Shown one piece after another: positions 7,189 to 16,122 of a stretch of 64,000 bases of DNA. Within the stretch, counting starts at the first letter, position 1, and every line of letters begins with the position of its first letter. A model generated the notes under the pieces. The model was not told the DNA's origin. It saw nothing but the letters and a program-made list of their open reading frames with translations, and searched no databases. This DNA comes from Clostridium kluyveri DSM 555. Lineage in GTDB: Bacteria; Bacillota; Clostridia; Clostridiales; Clostridiaceae. A program made the position numbers and the translations under genes. Where the stretch lies: the NCBI RefSeq assembly GCF_000016505.1, contig NC_009706.1, positions 62,001 through 126,000 of the forward strand, in the 5' to 3' direction.

Positions 7189-9004
7189 TTGTTTCGCCCC
7201 CCTTTCTGTTCATCTTCCAATCCAACATTTTGACATACATATTCCACATGGCGAAATATTTTCCTTCTTTTGCAAGTAGTTCATCATGGATGCCCTGCTC
7301 GATAAGATGGCCCTTGTCAATTACCACTATTTTATTAGCACTCCGTATGGTAGACAAACGGTGTGCAATCATAACCACTGTTTTGCCATGCATTAGCTTT
7401 TTAAAAGCCCTTTGGATAAGATGTTCATTCTCGGGATCCGAAAATGCAGTTGCTTCATCTAGTATAATAATTGGTGCATTTTTTACAATGGCCCTTGCAA
7501 TGGCAATACGATGCTGCTCCCCTCCTGATAGATGAATTCCTTTTGTGCCAATCACAGTATCATATTTATTATGCAGCTTTTCAATAAATTCATGGCATTG
7601 GGCGGCTTTGGCCGCAGCAATTATTTGTTCATTTGTTGCATTTTGATTTCCCATACGGATATTTTCCATAATACTCTGTTTAAAGAGAAATACATCCTGG
7701 AATACAAAGCTAACTTTTTCCATCAAATAATTTGTATTCATATGGCGAATGTCCACCCCACCAATTCGGATGCTTCCTTCTGTTACATCAAAAAAACGCG
7801 GAATCAGATGGGCGATGGTACTTTTTCCTCCCCCGGAAGGGCCCACAATAGCTGTAATTTGATTTTCCTCCGCGCTGAATGAAACGCGGGACAGGGCCGC
7901 AGCTTCTTGATCTGCATAAGAAAAAGATACATTTTCAAAAATAATTTCATGCTTTTTAGTTGTTTTTGGATTTTTGGGTTGAGACAGTGATGCAGTGTGC
8001 AGAATTTCATCCATTCGTTCTACTCCACCGATGATTTGGATGCCGCTGGTAGAAACATACATAATTTTCGTCATAATGGTTGCAATAGAGGGTACAAAAA
8101 TCAAATAAAAAATAAATTTGCTGGCAAATGAAATATAATCTGTTGTATTGAGTCCAATTAGAATACCTACTGGTATTAAAAATAAGTAAATGTTATTTAC
8201 AATTGTGATAAAGGCCGACATATAATTTTCCCAGCTTAATGTATAGGGAATCACCATATTAGTATATTCCTTTATTGCTTTGTGCATCCTGCGAAAGGAA
8301 TATACGGTTTGTTTGAAAGCTTTGACTACGGTAATGCCTCTTATATATTCTACAGATGCATTGTTCATATCTTCTAGTGAGGTTTGATATTTTTTCATCA
8401 TGGTCTTTGCTCCATCATTTCCGTAGGCAATCATCTGAATAACAAAGGCAATGACAATGCCTACGATTGCTGCGAGACCAAAGCGCCAGTCAACAACAAG
8501 TAAAATGATGAACATGACAAGTGGTGCAACAAAAGATGCTACCATATCGGGAAGTTGATGGGCGATAAATCCTTCGATCTTTTCAATGTTCTCATCCATA
8601 ATCTTGCGTAGTTTACCGCTGCCGACTAAAACGTGAAAGCCTAGGGGTACTTTAGCGAGATGTGATGCAAAATTTACCTTCAATTCGTACAGCGTACCGA
8701 AGGCTGCAAGATGTGAACACATCAGAGCTAAAAAGTACAATAGGATATTCAGAATAATACCTCCAAAAGCAATCCAGCCGAATCCAATTGTCCTTTCTAC
8801 ATCAAGGGCTGAGAATTCGGGATATATTCCCATGATCTCCAAAACGATATAGTAAATAGCGATATACGGAATAAAAGAAGCAATAGAAGCCAGTGCGGAT
8901 AAAATCACCGAAGTGATCATAAGCGGTTTTTTTGTGGCCGCAAGTTCCATTAGCCTTGTCATTCCAGTTTTCGGTTTTTTGGCTATTGCAGTTTTCTGTT
9001 TCAT
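7181..9004 (-). CDS. ABC transporter, fused permease-ATPase (first half-transporter)
   Basis: 607 residues from the ATG at 9004, which has AGAGAGG 6 bases upstream; a longer frame from 9088 would run into the upstream palindrome and lacks a ribosome site. Membrane domain to about 320, then an ATPase domain with GPSGGGKST, signature LSGGEQHRIAIARAI and Walker B IIILDEATAFSDPENE. The D-loop FSDPENE departs from the usual ALD form, as is common in one member of heterodimers of the siderophore/YbtQ-like group. It is the first gene of a two-gene operon. A damaged paralogue of its membrane domain lies at about 11.5 kb. Confidence 0.85.
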   Translation of the reverse strand: MKQKTAIAKKPKTGMTRLMELAATKKPLMITSVILSALASIASFIPYIAIYYIVLEIMGIYPEFSALDVERTIGFGWIAFGGIILNILLYFLALMCSHLAAFGTLYELKVNFASHLAKVPLGFHVLVGSGKLRKIMDENIEKIEGFIAHQLPDMVASFVAPLVMFIILLVVDWRFGLAAIVGIVIAFVIQMIAYGNDGAKTMMKKYQTSLEDMNNASVEYIRGITVVKAFKQTVYSFRRMHKAIKEYTNMVIPYTLSWENYMSAFITIVNNIYLFLIPVGILIGLNTTDYISFASKFIFYLIFVPSIATIMTKIMYVSTSGIQIIGGVERMDEILHTASLSQPKNPKTTKKHEIIFENVSFSYADQEAAALSRVSFSAEENQITAIVGPSGGGKSTIAHLIPRFFDVTEGSIRIGGVDIRHMNTNYLMEKVSFVFQDVFLFKQSIMENIRMGNQNATNEQIIAAAKAAQCHEFIEKLHNKYDTVIGTKGIHLSGGEQHRIAIARAIVKNAPIIILDEATAFSDPENEHLIQRAFKKLMHGKTVVMIAHRLSTIRSANKIVVIDKGHLIEQGIHDELLAKEGKYFAMWNMYVKMLDWKMNRKGGETNA

Positions 9005-9076
9005 GGGCAACCTCTCTTTTCTAAAAAATATAGTTTCATTTCTAAACTCTGAAAGCATACAACACTTGAAAACTTT

Positions 9077-9122
9077 AAGGAGTATCATTAAGTTAGTTTT
9101 AACTAACTTAATGATACTCCTT
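9077..9122. promoter_or_regulatory. 46-bp perfect inverted repeat upstream of the ABC exporter
   Basis: Two 22-bp perfect arms (9077-9098 and 9101-9122) around TT. The core AAGTTAGTTTTAACTAACTT matches, in symmetric form, the core of the palindrome at 11759-11796. It lies 73 bp upstream of the exporter start. It could be an operator. A T-rich tract follows on the plus strand, so it could also act as a terminator for plus-strand transcription, although no plus-strand gene precedes it. Confidence 0.6.
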
Positions 9123-9522
9123 TTTCTCTATTTTTTCAATCCTTTCAAATAAATTTGATAGAGTTGTTAAAGGAGTATTCCTATGCACACCTGATCAAGA
9201 TGACGTATAGACATATATATAGTTATAACAAGTTAATCTTCTAAAATTTTCAATAAGTGCTCTTTTATAAAATGCTATATGGTTTTAATTTACATTGTAT
9301 TTTGACTCTGATAGTATACTGTATCAATATCACATGGTTATATATTCATATAATTAAATATCCTGAATTGTAAAATGAATTGCAGCCCATTAACTTTATT
9401 TGAGTTATAAAATTTTAAGTTAAATATATATGTCCAGGAGGCTGCATCCTGGCTTACAAAAAGATTGGTGAGGAGCCAGTCTTTTTGTTGCGTTGTTTTT
9501 ATCAGACATTTATCCTTAAAAC
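9123..9522. other. 400-bp gap, AT-rich, no gene seen
   Basis: No coding frame of note. At about 9451-9489 a hairpin pairs ACAAAAAGA with TCTTTTTGT around TGG/CCA, just before the IS30-like element; it may belong to the element as a read-through blocker. Confidence 0.35.
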
Positions 9523-10353
9523 GTTGGCGGCAGAATGGAGGATATATGTCTAATTTTTTTACCTATGAAGAAAGACTTGAGTTGCAGAAATATCTGAAAA
9601 AAAGTCTTTCCTTTATATTGATGCATGCCTGTTTGATGTCAGGAACATTGATCTTCCCAGAAAAGTTAAGTTTCGTGAGCGATACAAAAAGCCTGAATTT
9701 AAAGTAGATAAAGGCTGCCGCATCGGTCGCAATTATGAAGCATTTGGAACTTTTATGGATAAGAATCCTGACATATCAGTAGTACAAATGGATTCTGTCA
9801 TTGGTAGTAAAGGGGGTAAATATCTTTTAACTATTCATTTTGTAGAATGCAGTCTTATGCTTGCTTTTTTAAGAGAAGCAAACACATCAAAATCTGTGAT
9901 TGATGTATTCAATCAACTTGATAGTACCCTTGGGAAAGACTTGTTTAGCAAACTATTTCCAGTTATTCTTACTGATAACGGAAGTGAATTTTCTAATCCC
10001 AAATCGATTGAATATAGGAATACATTTCCTTTGCTGCGTACGCATGTATTTTACTGTGATGCGGGAAGTCCCTATCAAAAAGGAGCTATTGAAGTAAATC
10101 ATGAACTTATACGTCGTGTACTTCTAAAAGGAACGAGTTTTAATCAGCTTAAACAGGATGATATTAATTTAATGATGAATCATATCAATTCCTACAAAAG
10201 AAAAAAGCTAAATAATCGTAGTCCCTACGAAACATTCAGCTTTTATCATGGAGAAGAAGTTTTACATAAGCTTGGATGTGCACCAGTTGCCTCCAGTGAT
10301 ATCATGTTAAAACCTGCTCTTCTCAAAAAATAATAAATTTGCGTGCCGCCAAC
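9523..10353 (+). mobile_element. Degenerate IS30-family insertion sequence
   Basis: A broken IS30-type transposase is framed by GTTGGCGGCA at 9523-9532 and its complement TGCCGCCAAC at 10344-10353, probably the inner parts of the terminal inverted repeats. The element is shorter than a complete IS30 member (usually about 1.0-1.2 kb) because part of the transposase gene is missing. The exact outer ends and target duplications cannot be fixed by eye. Confidence 0.6.
9546..10333 (+). pseudogene. IS30-family transposase, internally deleted and frameshifted
   Basis: The start reads MSNFFTYEERLELQKYLKK, the N-terminal part of an IS30 helix-turn-helix. It then jumps out of frame and resumes from about 9641 with NIDLPRKVKFRERYKKPEF. 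The catalytic integrase-like core follows: VVQMDSVIGSKGGKYLLTIH (first Asp), ILTDNGSEF (second Asp), and YCDAGSPYQKGAIEVNHELI (Glu). The DDE triad is intact but the region between the first helix-turn-helix and the core is deleted, so no functional enzyme is made. Confidence 0.8.
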
Positions 10354-10486
10354 CATCTATTTGTCTAAGGAATAAAGGGGTGGATTCTCCGATTACAAAA
10401 AAATCGAGAGGGAGTTGACTCCTCTTTGGCATGCCTGTGATTATTATAATACTCCAATAAAAGTTGAAGATCAAACTGCATTTGGT

Positions 10487-10595
10487 TTACAAAAACTGCG
10501 ATTCGAGTACAAAAGTGGCATTTCGTTTACAAATATTCAGTTGTCGTTTACATATATTGCTTCTCACTTTACAAAGTGGCTTCTCACCTTACAAG
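10487..10595. repeat. Six TTTACA-type motifs at ~20-bp spacing
   Basis: TACA cores occur at 10489, 10508, 10528, 10549, 10570 and 10590, at intervals of 19, 20, 21, 21 and 20 bp, mostly in the form GTTTACAAA. On the opposite strand the series begins TTGTAAGGTGAGAAGCC. Phased direct repeats of this kind are typical of transposase-binding arrays at the ends of IS21-type or Tn7-like elements. No matching transposase gene is present, so this is probably an orphaned element end. Confidence 0.5.
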
Positions 10596-10724
10596 TAAGT
10601 TTATACTCTGCATTTAATATCTTAGTCGTATAATATTTAATGTTTTACATTAAATATTAGTTGAAAAACATAAAATTATATGTTAATCTAGATTTAGAAA
10701 ATATAAAGGAGGTTTTTTATAAAA

Positions 10725-11198
10725 ATGCGAGCGAAACATGAAATCGAGACTACCAGCGTAGCTCTACAAATTATTTTAGCAATCACGTCAATACTTACGA
10801 TTATTGCAGAAATATTTTCAATCAGAGAATTAATAAATGCTGTTGAAGGTAACGCAATTTTAACGACTCAAATTAAGCAAGTCATTTATTATGTATTTTT
10901 CATAGCAATTCAGTTTGTTGCATTTCTGATTTTTCATGCAATTTCTAAAAACAAAACACCATTTTTGCCAGAAGTATCTAGAAATATAAAAATCATTGGT
11001 GGACTTATCATGTCTTCCAACGCTATAGCACAGTGGACAGGAAGTATCATTTCGTCAATTATGAGCAACCATATAAAAATTACAATTATTGATGAATCTG
11101 TTCTGTTAGGATTGTTACTAGGATTAATCTTTGCCTGTTTAGGAGCAATTTTTGATTATGGCTGCGTTCTTCAAAAACAAGATGATGAAACTCTTTAG
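10725..11198 (+). CDS. DUF2975 family membrane protein
   Basis: 157 residues with four hydrophobic helices (about 12-32, 50-72, 86-106, 122-146). The pattern, and the position directly in front of a small Cro-like regulator, match the DUF2975 (YoaS-like) plus YozG pair found in many Firmicutes. A strong AAGGAGG precedes the ATG. Function is not known; the pairing suggests a membrane-sensing or regulator-sequestering role. Confidence 0.7.
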   Translation: MRAKHEIETTSVALQIILAITSILTIIAEIFSIRELINAVEGNAILTTQIKQVIYYVFFIAIQFVAFLIFHAISKNKTPFLPEVSRNIKIIGGLIMSSNAIAQWTGSIISSIMSNHIKITIIDESVLLGLLLGLIFACLGAIFDYGCVLQKQDDETL

Positions 11199-11212
11199 AG
11201 AGGGAGGAGAAA

Positions 11213-11431
11213 ATGGCAATTATATTAAGGTTGGATAGGGTAATGGCTGATCGTAAAATATCGGTTAACGAATTGGCGGATAAGATTGGTATTGCAAACG
11301 TCAATCTATCGAAGATAAAAACTGGCAAAATTAGCGCAATACGTTTTTCTACGCTTAACGCAATCTGTGATATATTGGATTGTCAGCCTGGAGATATCCT
11401 TGAATTTCAGAAAGATGAAAACAAAACATAA
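11213..11431 (+). CDS. YozG-like Cro/CI helix-turn-helix regulator
   Basis: 72 residues consisting almost wholly of an XRE/Cro helix-turn-helix: LDRVMADRKISVNELADKIG, then ANVNLSKIKTGKISAIRFST, then LNAICDILDCQPGDILEF. It starts 15 bp after the DUF2975 gene with GGGAGGAG upstream, so the two are one operon. It is the usual partner of DUF2975 proteins. Confidence 0.85.
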   Translation: MAIILRLDRVMADRKISVNELADKIGIANVNLSKIKTGKISAIRFSTLNAICDILDCQPGDILEFQKDENKT

Positions 11432-11496
11432 TATATCTTTTCGTTTTTCCCTTTTTGAAGAAGAATAGTATCTATTGCTTCTTTTATACCATATAT

Positions 11497-11725
11497 TGCT
11501 ACCTATAAGGTGAATTTTGCATTCCATATTGCCAAGGTACCACTAGGCTTTTACATTTTAGTGAACAGCGGCAAATTGTACGAGATTAAAGAATATACCA
11601 ATATGGTGATTTCCTATACATTAAGCTGGGAAAACTATATATCTGCTTTTACTACTATTGTAAATAATATTTATCTATTTCTAATCAATGGGTATTCTAA
11701 AGAGAATTAAAAACACAGGTACAAG
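11497..11725 (+). pseudogene. Remnant of a second ABC exporter permease domain
   Basis: The frame reads KVNFAFHIAKVPLGFYILVN, SGKLYEIKEYTNMVISYTLS, then WENYISAFTTIVNNIYLFLI. It matches two separate parts of the exporter encoded at 7181-9004 (KVNFASHLAKVPLGF and IKEYTNMVIPYTLSWENYMS), with the ~140 residues between them deleted. Just after, the frame shifts (a second frame reads MGILK where the exporter has VGILI). It has no start site or ATPase domain. It shows that a paralogous exporter once preceded the methyltransferase genes. Confidence 0.8.
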
Positions 11726-11758
11726 TTGACTCTTTTCATTCTCGCAACAATTTGATAT

Positions 11759-11796
11759 AATATAAACAAGTTAGATTAATCTAACTTGTTTATATT
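11759..11796. promoter_or_regulatory. 38-bp perfect palindrome upstream of the methyltransferase pair
   Basis: Perfectly symmetric over 38 bp with core AAGTTAGATTAATCTAACTT. The core differs from that at 9077-9122 only at the central AT-rich positions. It lies 51 bp upstream of the first methyltransferase gene, a good place for an operator. Confidence 0.65.
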
Positions 11797-11846
11797 GAGA
11801 TAATTGATATATTAAATAATACTTTGTTGCAAGAAAGGGGTTCAAT

Positions 11847-12674
11847 ATGGAAAAAAAACCAATATTACAGGTGCAGACAGTACAAAACACAATGCTTCTT
11901 CCGCTTTGGGGACGTGCTGTAGCTAGTGAGAAGAATCCTGAAATACTGTATGATAAGCAAGCTATTGATATTATCAAAAACTATGATTATAATTTTAAAA
12001 ATGTTGCAAAAACCTTTGGGGAATTTGGTGGCATTTGTTATGTAATACGTGCACGTAAAATTGAAGATGCTATTCGGGAATTTATACGAAAGTATCCTCG
12101 AGGGACAGTAGTAAATATTGGAGCAGGTCTGGATACATCCTTTTCCAGAGTTGATAATGGAAGTATACTATGGTATAACCTGGATTTACCTGATTCTATT
12201 GCTTTTCGCAGGAGTTTTATTCCAGATTCTGAGCGTAATATTAGTATTGCAAAATCTTTGTTTGATACTACATGGTTTGATGATGTAAAATTTACCTTTG
12301 AAGATGGCATATTTTTTGTTTCGGGAGGGGTTTTCTATTTTTTTAAAGAACAGCAACTTCGTGAAATATTAAGGATAATGGCAAGGCGTTTTCCAGGAGG
12401 AGAATTGTATTTTGATGCTGAATCCAGAACGGCAGTTAAAAAATCAAATAATATGATTAAAAAAACAGGGAATAAAGGAGCCACAATGTATTTTTATGTT
12501 AATGATGCAAAGAAATTTCAAAGTTGGTCATCAGCTATCAAATTGGTTTCCTGTGAAGGCTATTTTAAAAATATTCCATTTAATAAACAATGGAGTCTTA
12601 GACTTCGTTTGATGATGAGGATGTCGGATTGGACGCATATGATGAAATTTGTTCATCTACGTTTTTTAAAATAA
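11847..12674 (+). CDS. Class I SAM-dependent methyltransferase (LCM/O-methyltransferase family)
   Basis: 275 residues. Motif I is VVNIGAGLDTSFSRVD (SAM binding), followed by LWYNLDLPDSIAFRR with the acidic residue for the ribose, the order typical of the leucine-carboxyl-methyltransferase family (PF04072). Many bacterial members act as O-methyltransferases of small molecules. A ribosome site AAAGGGG precedes the ATG. It is followed at 44 bp by a paralogue, and preceded by a long palindrome and an ABC exporter remnant. The motif FVSGGVFYFF replaces the usual EG-x-L/M-YL found in the paralogue, so activity may differ. Confidence 0.75.
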   Translation: MEKKPILQVQTVQNTMLLPLWGRAVASEKNPEILYDKQAIDIIKNYDYNFKNVAKTFGEFGGICYVIRARKIEDAIREFIRKYPRGTVVNIGAGLDTSFSRVDNGSILWYNLDLPDSIAFRRSFIPDSERNISIAKSLFDTTWFDDVKFTFEDGIFFVSGGVFYFFKEQQLREILRIMARRFPGGELYFDAESRTAVKKSNNMIKKTGNKGATMYFYVNDAKKFQSWSSAIKLVSCEGYFKNIPFNKQWSLRLRLMMRMSDWTHMMKFVHLRFLK

Positions 12675-12718
12675 GTGTAGTTAGAATTTCTGAATAACTT
12701 GATATAAGGAGGAAAAAA

Positions 12719-13510
12719 ATGATTTCGTTAAACGGTGTGCAGGAAACTCTGTTAATACCCCTTGCCATTAAGGCGAGTGAAACCAAACGATCCAATGCAA
12801 GGATACATGATTTAAAAGCTGTGGAAATCATAGAAAAGTTGAATTTGGACACTTCCAAATATGATAAATTTATGAGCCACGAAGGTGTTGTAGCAAGAAC
12901 CATTCTTTTTGATGATGCTACTAAGTACTATTTGAAAAAATACCCTAAATCCGTTTGCATTTCTATTGGATGTGGTTTTGATTCAAGATTCTCAAGAGTT
13001 GATAATGGAATATTAATTTGGTATGATTTGGACTTTCCTGAAGTGATTTATGCTAGAAAACAATTTTTACCAGAGCATGAAAGAGTGCATTTAATAGAAA
13101 AATCTGCATTAGATGCCTCATGGCCTGATGAAATAAAAAAAGGCTATAAAACTATTATCATTATAGAAGGAATGCTAATGTATTTAAAAGAAGAAGAGGT
13201 AAAGCAACTTTTACAAATTATAAAAAACAATTTTAATGACATCATATTACTAGTAGAACTTATGCCATCTATTTCGTCAAAAAGTAGCAAATTTCATGAT
13301 ACAGTCAAAAATACAGATGCAACATTTAAATGGGGTGTTAAATCGGGAAAAGAAGTTGAAAAACTCTGTGATGGTCTGAAACTTGTTTATGAAAAGAGTT
13401 TTAATTGTGAAATGAAAAAACACTCCTTCAGAGGCAAACTGTTTGCTTCCATTCCCATCATTCGAAATTTTAATGATCGGCTTGCTGTTTTTGCATTGAA
13501 TAAATTTTAA
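12719..13510 (+). CDS. Class I SAM-dependent methyltransferase, paralogue of the preceding gene
   Basis: 263 residues. SAM motif VCISIGCGFDSRFSRVD, post-I motif IWYDLDFPEVIYARK, and EGMLMYLKEEEVKQLL, all in the order of the LCM family. It is clearly related to the upstream protein (shared FSRVDNG, WY-x-LD-P, and FLP/FIP-x-x-ER motifs), so the pair arose by tandem duplication. AAGGAGG lies 7 bases upstream of the ATG. Substrate is unknown. The shared operator with the ABC exporter suggests production or modification of an exported compound. Confidence 0.78.
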   Translation: MISLNGVQETLLIPLAIKASETKRSNARIHDLKAVEIIEKLNLDTSKYDKFMSHEGVVARTILFDDATKYYLKKYPKSVCISIGCGFDSRFSRVDNGILIWYDLDFPEVIYARKQFLPEHERVHLIEKSALDASWPDEIKKGYKTIIIIEGMLMYLKEEEVKQLLQIIKNNFNDIILLVELMPSISSKSSKFHDTVKNTDATFKWGVKSGKEVEKLCDGLKLVYEKSFNCEMKKHSFRGKLFASIPIIRNFNDRLAVFALNKF

Positions 13511-13724
13511 ATGGTATTTTAGTAACTATTAGTGTACATTTATGACCGCTATTGTGTTGCCTGACTTCTTTTTAAATACAATGGTATTTTCTGACGAAAG
13601 TTTGTCAGGGAGTGGCAATAGCTGTGAATCTTTTTCATTAAATAATGACAAGTTTTATCCTAAAGCTGCCACCCCTTTGATTTAAGAATTTCTGGGTGTC
13701 TAAAAATATTGATATAAATTTACT
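13511..13724. other. Intergenic gap with inverted-repeat debris
   Basis: No gene seen. CTGAC/GTCAG and GTGGCA/TGCCAC repeats could form weak hairpins between the converging methyltransferase and MarR genes, but no clear terminator with a T-run is present. Confidence 0.3.
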
Positions 13725-14159
13725 TTAAAGGCATGTATCACATGCGTTTTTTGCCATTTGTTCTATGCAGTTCAAGAAGATTTTTTGTGATTCCACTGGA
13801 ATACCTGTCATGATTTGTTTATTCCAATCTGTAATTGCAGATTGAATCTCAGGAACGAGAGCTAATGCTTTTGGAGTTAAATAGACCTTATTGGCTCTTT
13901 TATCAGTTGCGTCTTCCTGGCGCCTTACATAATTTCCCTGTTCTAGTTTTTTTATTGCCCTTGCGATAGAACCTTTATCCACTTTCAACAAATCCGATAT
14001 TTGTTCCTGGCTAATTCCATCATTTTTGTAAATCGATAAAATCAGTAGAGAAGAACCACTTGCTCCACCATATGCCTCCAACTTTTTATTCATATAGTTT
14101 TTACGATAACGGTATAGTATAGATATCCAAAGATTTAAGAAATTTTGGTTATGTGTCAT
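13725..14159 (-). CDS. MarR family transcriptional regulator
   Basis: 144 residues. The winged helix-turn-helix covers about 50-110: DGISQEQISDLLKVDKGSIA, then RAIKKLEQGNYVRRQEDATD and KRANKVYLT for the wing. It follows the MFS exporter gene at 24 bp on the same strand, so the two form an exporter-regulator operon. A MarR-type palindrome stands upstream of the exporter and is the likely binding site. Ligand unknown, probably a toxic lipophilic compound carried by the exporter. Confidence 0.88.
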   Translation of the reverse strand: MTHNQNFLNLWISILYRYRKNYMNKKLEAYGGASGSSLLILSIYKNDGISQEQISDLLKVDKGSIARAIKKLEQGNYVRRQEDATDKRANKVYLTPKALALVPEIQSAITDWNKQIMTGIPVESQKIFLNCIEQMAKNACDTCL

Positions 14160-14183
14160 TTTAATTCTCCTCTCTTACAGGTA

Positions 14184-15893
14184 TCATGATTCGTCATGCA
14201 CATATTGTTTGCCACGCATGTAGGATGCAACTGCAGCAATGGCAGACATAACAGCCGAAATATAAAATGCAAGGCGTAGACTCGACATTACCGCAGGTGC
14301 TATAGTTAATGGAAAAAAATGATTACCCAAAATAATTGTTTTAGTAGCACTTGGAATGGTAGAAAGAGTCTGTTGATCAATGAGTGCTCCCATTGGATTA
14401 TATCCTAGAAATGCTGCAAACAAAGCTGATGTAGGAGGCATGTTGGAAATCTGCTGTGCCATTGTGGATGGAACGCCAACATTAATCAATCCACTGTATA
14501 AAATAGAGGGTAAGTTATGTGCAAGTCCAAGGATAATAATTGCAAAATAAAGTGTCATACTTAAAGCCATTCCGGTATTCTGAAAGGTTGACCTCATTCC
14601 CGAGGTAGCTCCTCTTTGAGAAGCAGGAACAGAATTCATGATTGCAGTGGTATTTGGTGCGGCAAACATGCCCATACCACAGCCTAGGATTAATAAGATT
14701 ACAATAAAAATGTTGTATCCAAAATTAGCTGGCAAAAGCGTCAAAAGGATAAAACCAAGAGCTGAAAATAGCATCCCGCCTGTGGCAAAAAATCGAGCAC
14801 CATATTGATCTGATAGTTTTCCACATAATGGTCCCATTATAAAGAAGCCAATCATCATGGGCAACATATAAATGCCCGCCCACAATGGGGTAGATTCAAA
14901 ACTGTAGCCATGTAATGGAAGCCATATTCCTTGTAACCAAATAATCAACATGAATTGTAAACCACCTCGTGCGATGGATGATATAAACAGACTTAAATTA
15001 CCAAAGGCAAACGCACGATTTTTGAATAATTCCAGATGGAACATGGGCATCTTGACTTTTCGTTCGATAAATACAAATACAATAAGCAGTAATAAACCTA
15101 AACTTATTCCCAAAATCACAAAAGGATTGCCCCAGCCCATTTTGGATGAACCATATGGCATAATTCCATAGGTTAGTGCCAGCAGCAGTAGAGTTAGACC
15201 AACAGCGAATGTACTATTTCCTAACCAGTCAATCTTTTGTGTTTTATCCGGTACAGACTGTTCTTTGAGTTTGATATACGCCCATATAGTTCCAAATAAT
15301 CCAACGGGTACACTTACAAGAAAAACAAGGCGCCAGTCAATTTCGGCAAGGACTCCTCCGATAACAAGACCAAGCAATGATCCCCCAATACCAGCAATTT
15401 GGTTGAGTCCCATAGCCATACCACGCTCTTTAGAAGAAAAAGCATCAGTAAGAATAGCAGTGCTGTTAGAAAATAAAAATCCTGCTCCCACTCCCTGTAG
15501 AAGTCTGAACAAAATCATTAAAATGATGCCATTTGATCCGTTCCCAGGAGTCAGATACAGTAAAATGGAGGCTGCTGTAAAAATTCCAAAACCTAAATTG
15601 TATAGACGTACACGGCCATAGATATCCGAAATCCTACCAAAGGAAACCAGTAATGTGGCGGTTACTACAGTAAAGCCCATCAGCATCCATAGCATATATG
15701 AAGCACCATTTGCCGATAATGGATCCACATTCATTCCTCGAAAGATTGCAGGAAGTGAAATTAGAATTATATTGTTATTTAATGAAGCCATAAGTACGCC
15801 AAGGGTTGTATTAGAAAGAGCAATCCATTTATAATGTTTTTTATTATGTTTTTGTTTCATTAGTTTGTTTTGTCTAGTAATAAATTGTAGCAT
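14184..15893 (-). CDS. MFS multidrug exporter, DHA2 (EmrB/QacA) type
   Basis: 569 residues with about 14 membrane helices. The N-terminal half has LNNNIILISLPAIFRGM (helix 1), FGRISDIYGRVRLYNLG (motif A between helices 2 and 3) and LFRLLQGVGAGFLFSNSTAI (motif B/C region), diagnostic of DHA2 drug:proton antiporters. The ATG at 15893 is preceded by AGAAAGG at good spacing, better than the internal MKQKH start. It is the first gene of an operon with a MarR regulator. It probably expels a drug or toxic metabolite. Confidence 0.88.
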   Translation of the reverse strand: MLQFITRQNKLMKQKHNKKHYKWIALSNTTLGVLMASLNNNIILISLPAIFRGMNVDPLSANGASYMLWMLMGFTVVTATLLVSFGRISDIYGRVRLYNLGFGIFTAASILLYLTPGNGSNGIILMILFRLLQGVGAGFLFSNSTAILTDAFSSKERGMAMGLNQIAGIGGSLLGLVIGGVLAEIDWRLVFLVSVPVGLFGTIWAYIKLKEQSVPDKTQKIDWLGNSTFAVGLTLLLLALTYGIMPYGSSKMGWGNPFVILGISLGLLLLIVFVFIERKVKMPMFHLELFKNRAFAFGNLSLFISSIARGGLQFMLIIWLQGIWLPLHGYSFESTPLWAGIYMLPMMIGFFIMGPLCGKLSDQYGARFFATGGMLFSALGFILLTLLPANFGYNIFIVILLILGCGMGMFAAPNTTAIMNSVPASQRGATSGMRSTFQNTGMALSMTLYFAIIILGLAHNLPSILYSGLINVGVPSTMAQQISNMPPTSALFAAFLGYNPMGALIDQQTLSTIPSATKTIILGNHFFPLTIAPAVMSSLRLAFYISAVMSAIAAVASYMRGKQYVHDES

Positions 15894-15993
15894 TTTTTTA
15901 CCTTTCTTAAATTTAATTATTATTAATAGTATTACCCTTGATAAGTAAAGGATAATCTATTTTTAATTCATCTTTTATGAAAGATTATATCAA

Positions 15994-16019
15994 AAATTAG
16001 TTGCCTAGTCAACTAATTT
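15994..16019. promoter_or_regulatory. MarR-type operator upstream of the MFS exporter
   Basis: 10-bp arms AAATTAGTTG and CAACTAATTT around CCTAGT. TTG-x-CTAG-x-CAA is the kind of core bound by MarR-family proteins. It lies 101 bp upstream of the exporter gene whose operon encodes a MarR regulator. Confidence 0.65.
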
Positions 16020-16122
16020 GGTTTATGGAAATATAATGCTTGAACTTTTTTCATAAGCCAAAATACATTTTGTTGAATTTGCTGAAATACAATTTTAATT
16101 TTTGATTTTAATGACGACTTAA

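Noticed and set aside
9005..9088. Longer start for the first ABC half-transporter
   Set aside because: It overlaps the 46-bp inverted repeat and has no ribosome site; the ATG at 9004 has AGAGAGG at proper spacing.
11213..11431. Toxin-antitoxin system formed by the membrane protein and HTH protein at 10.7-11.4 kb
   Set aside because: The pair matches the known DUF2975/YozG arrangement; nothing in the sequence points to toxicity.
13511..13724. Structured RNA from the GTGGCA/TGCCAC repeats
   Set aside because: The arms are short and far apart and no promoter or terminator frames them.
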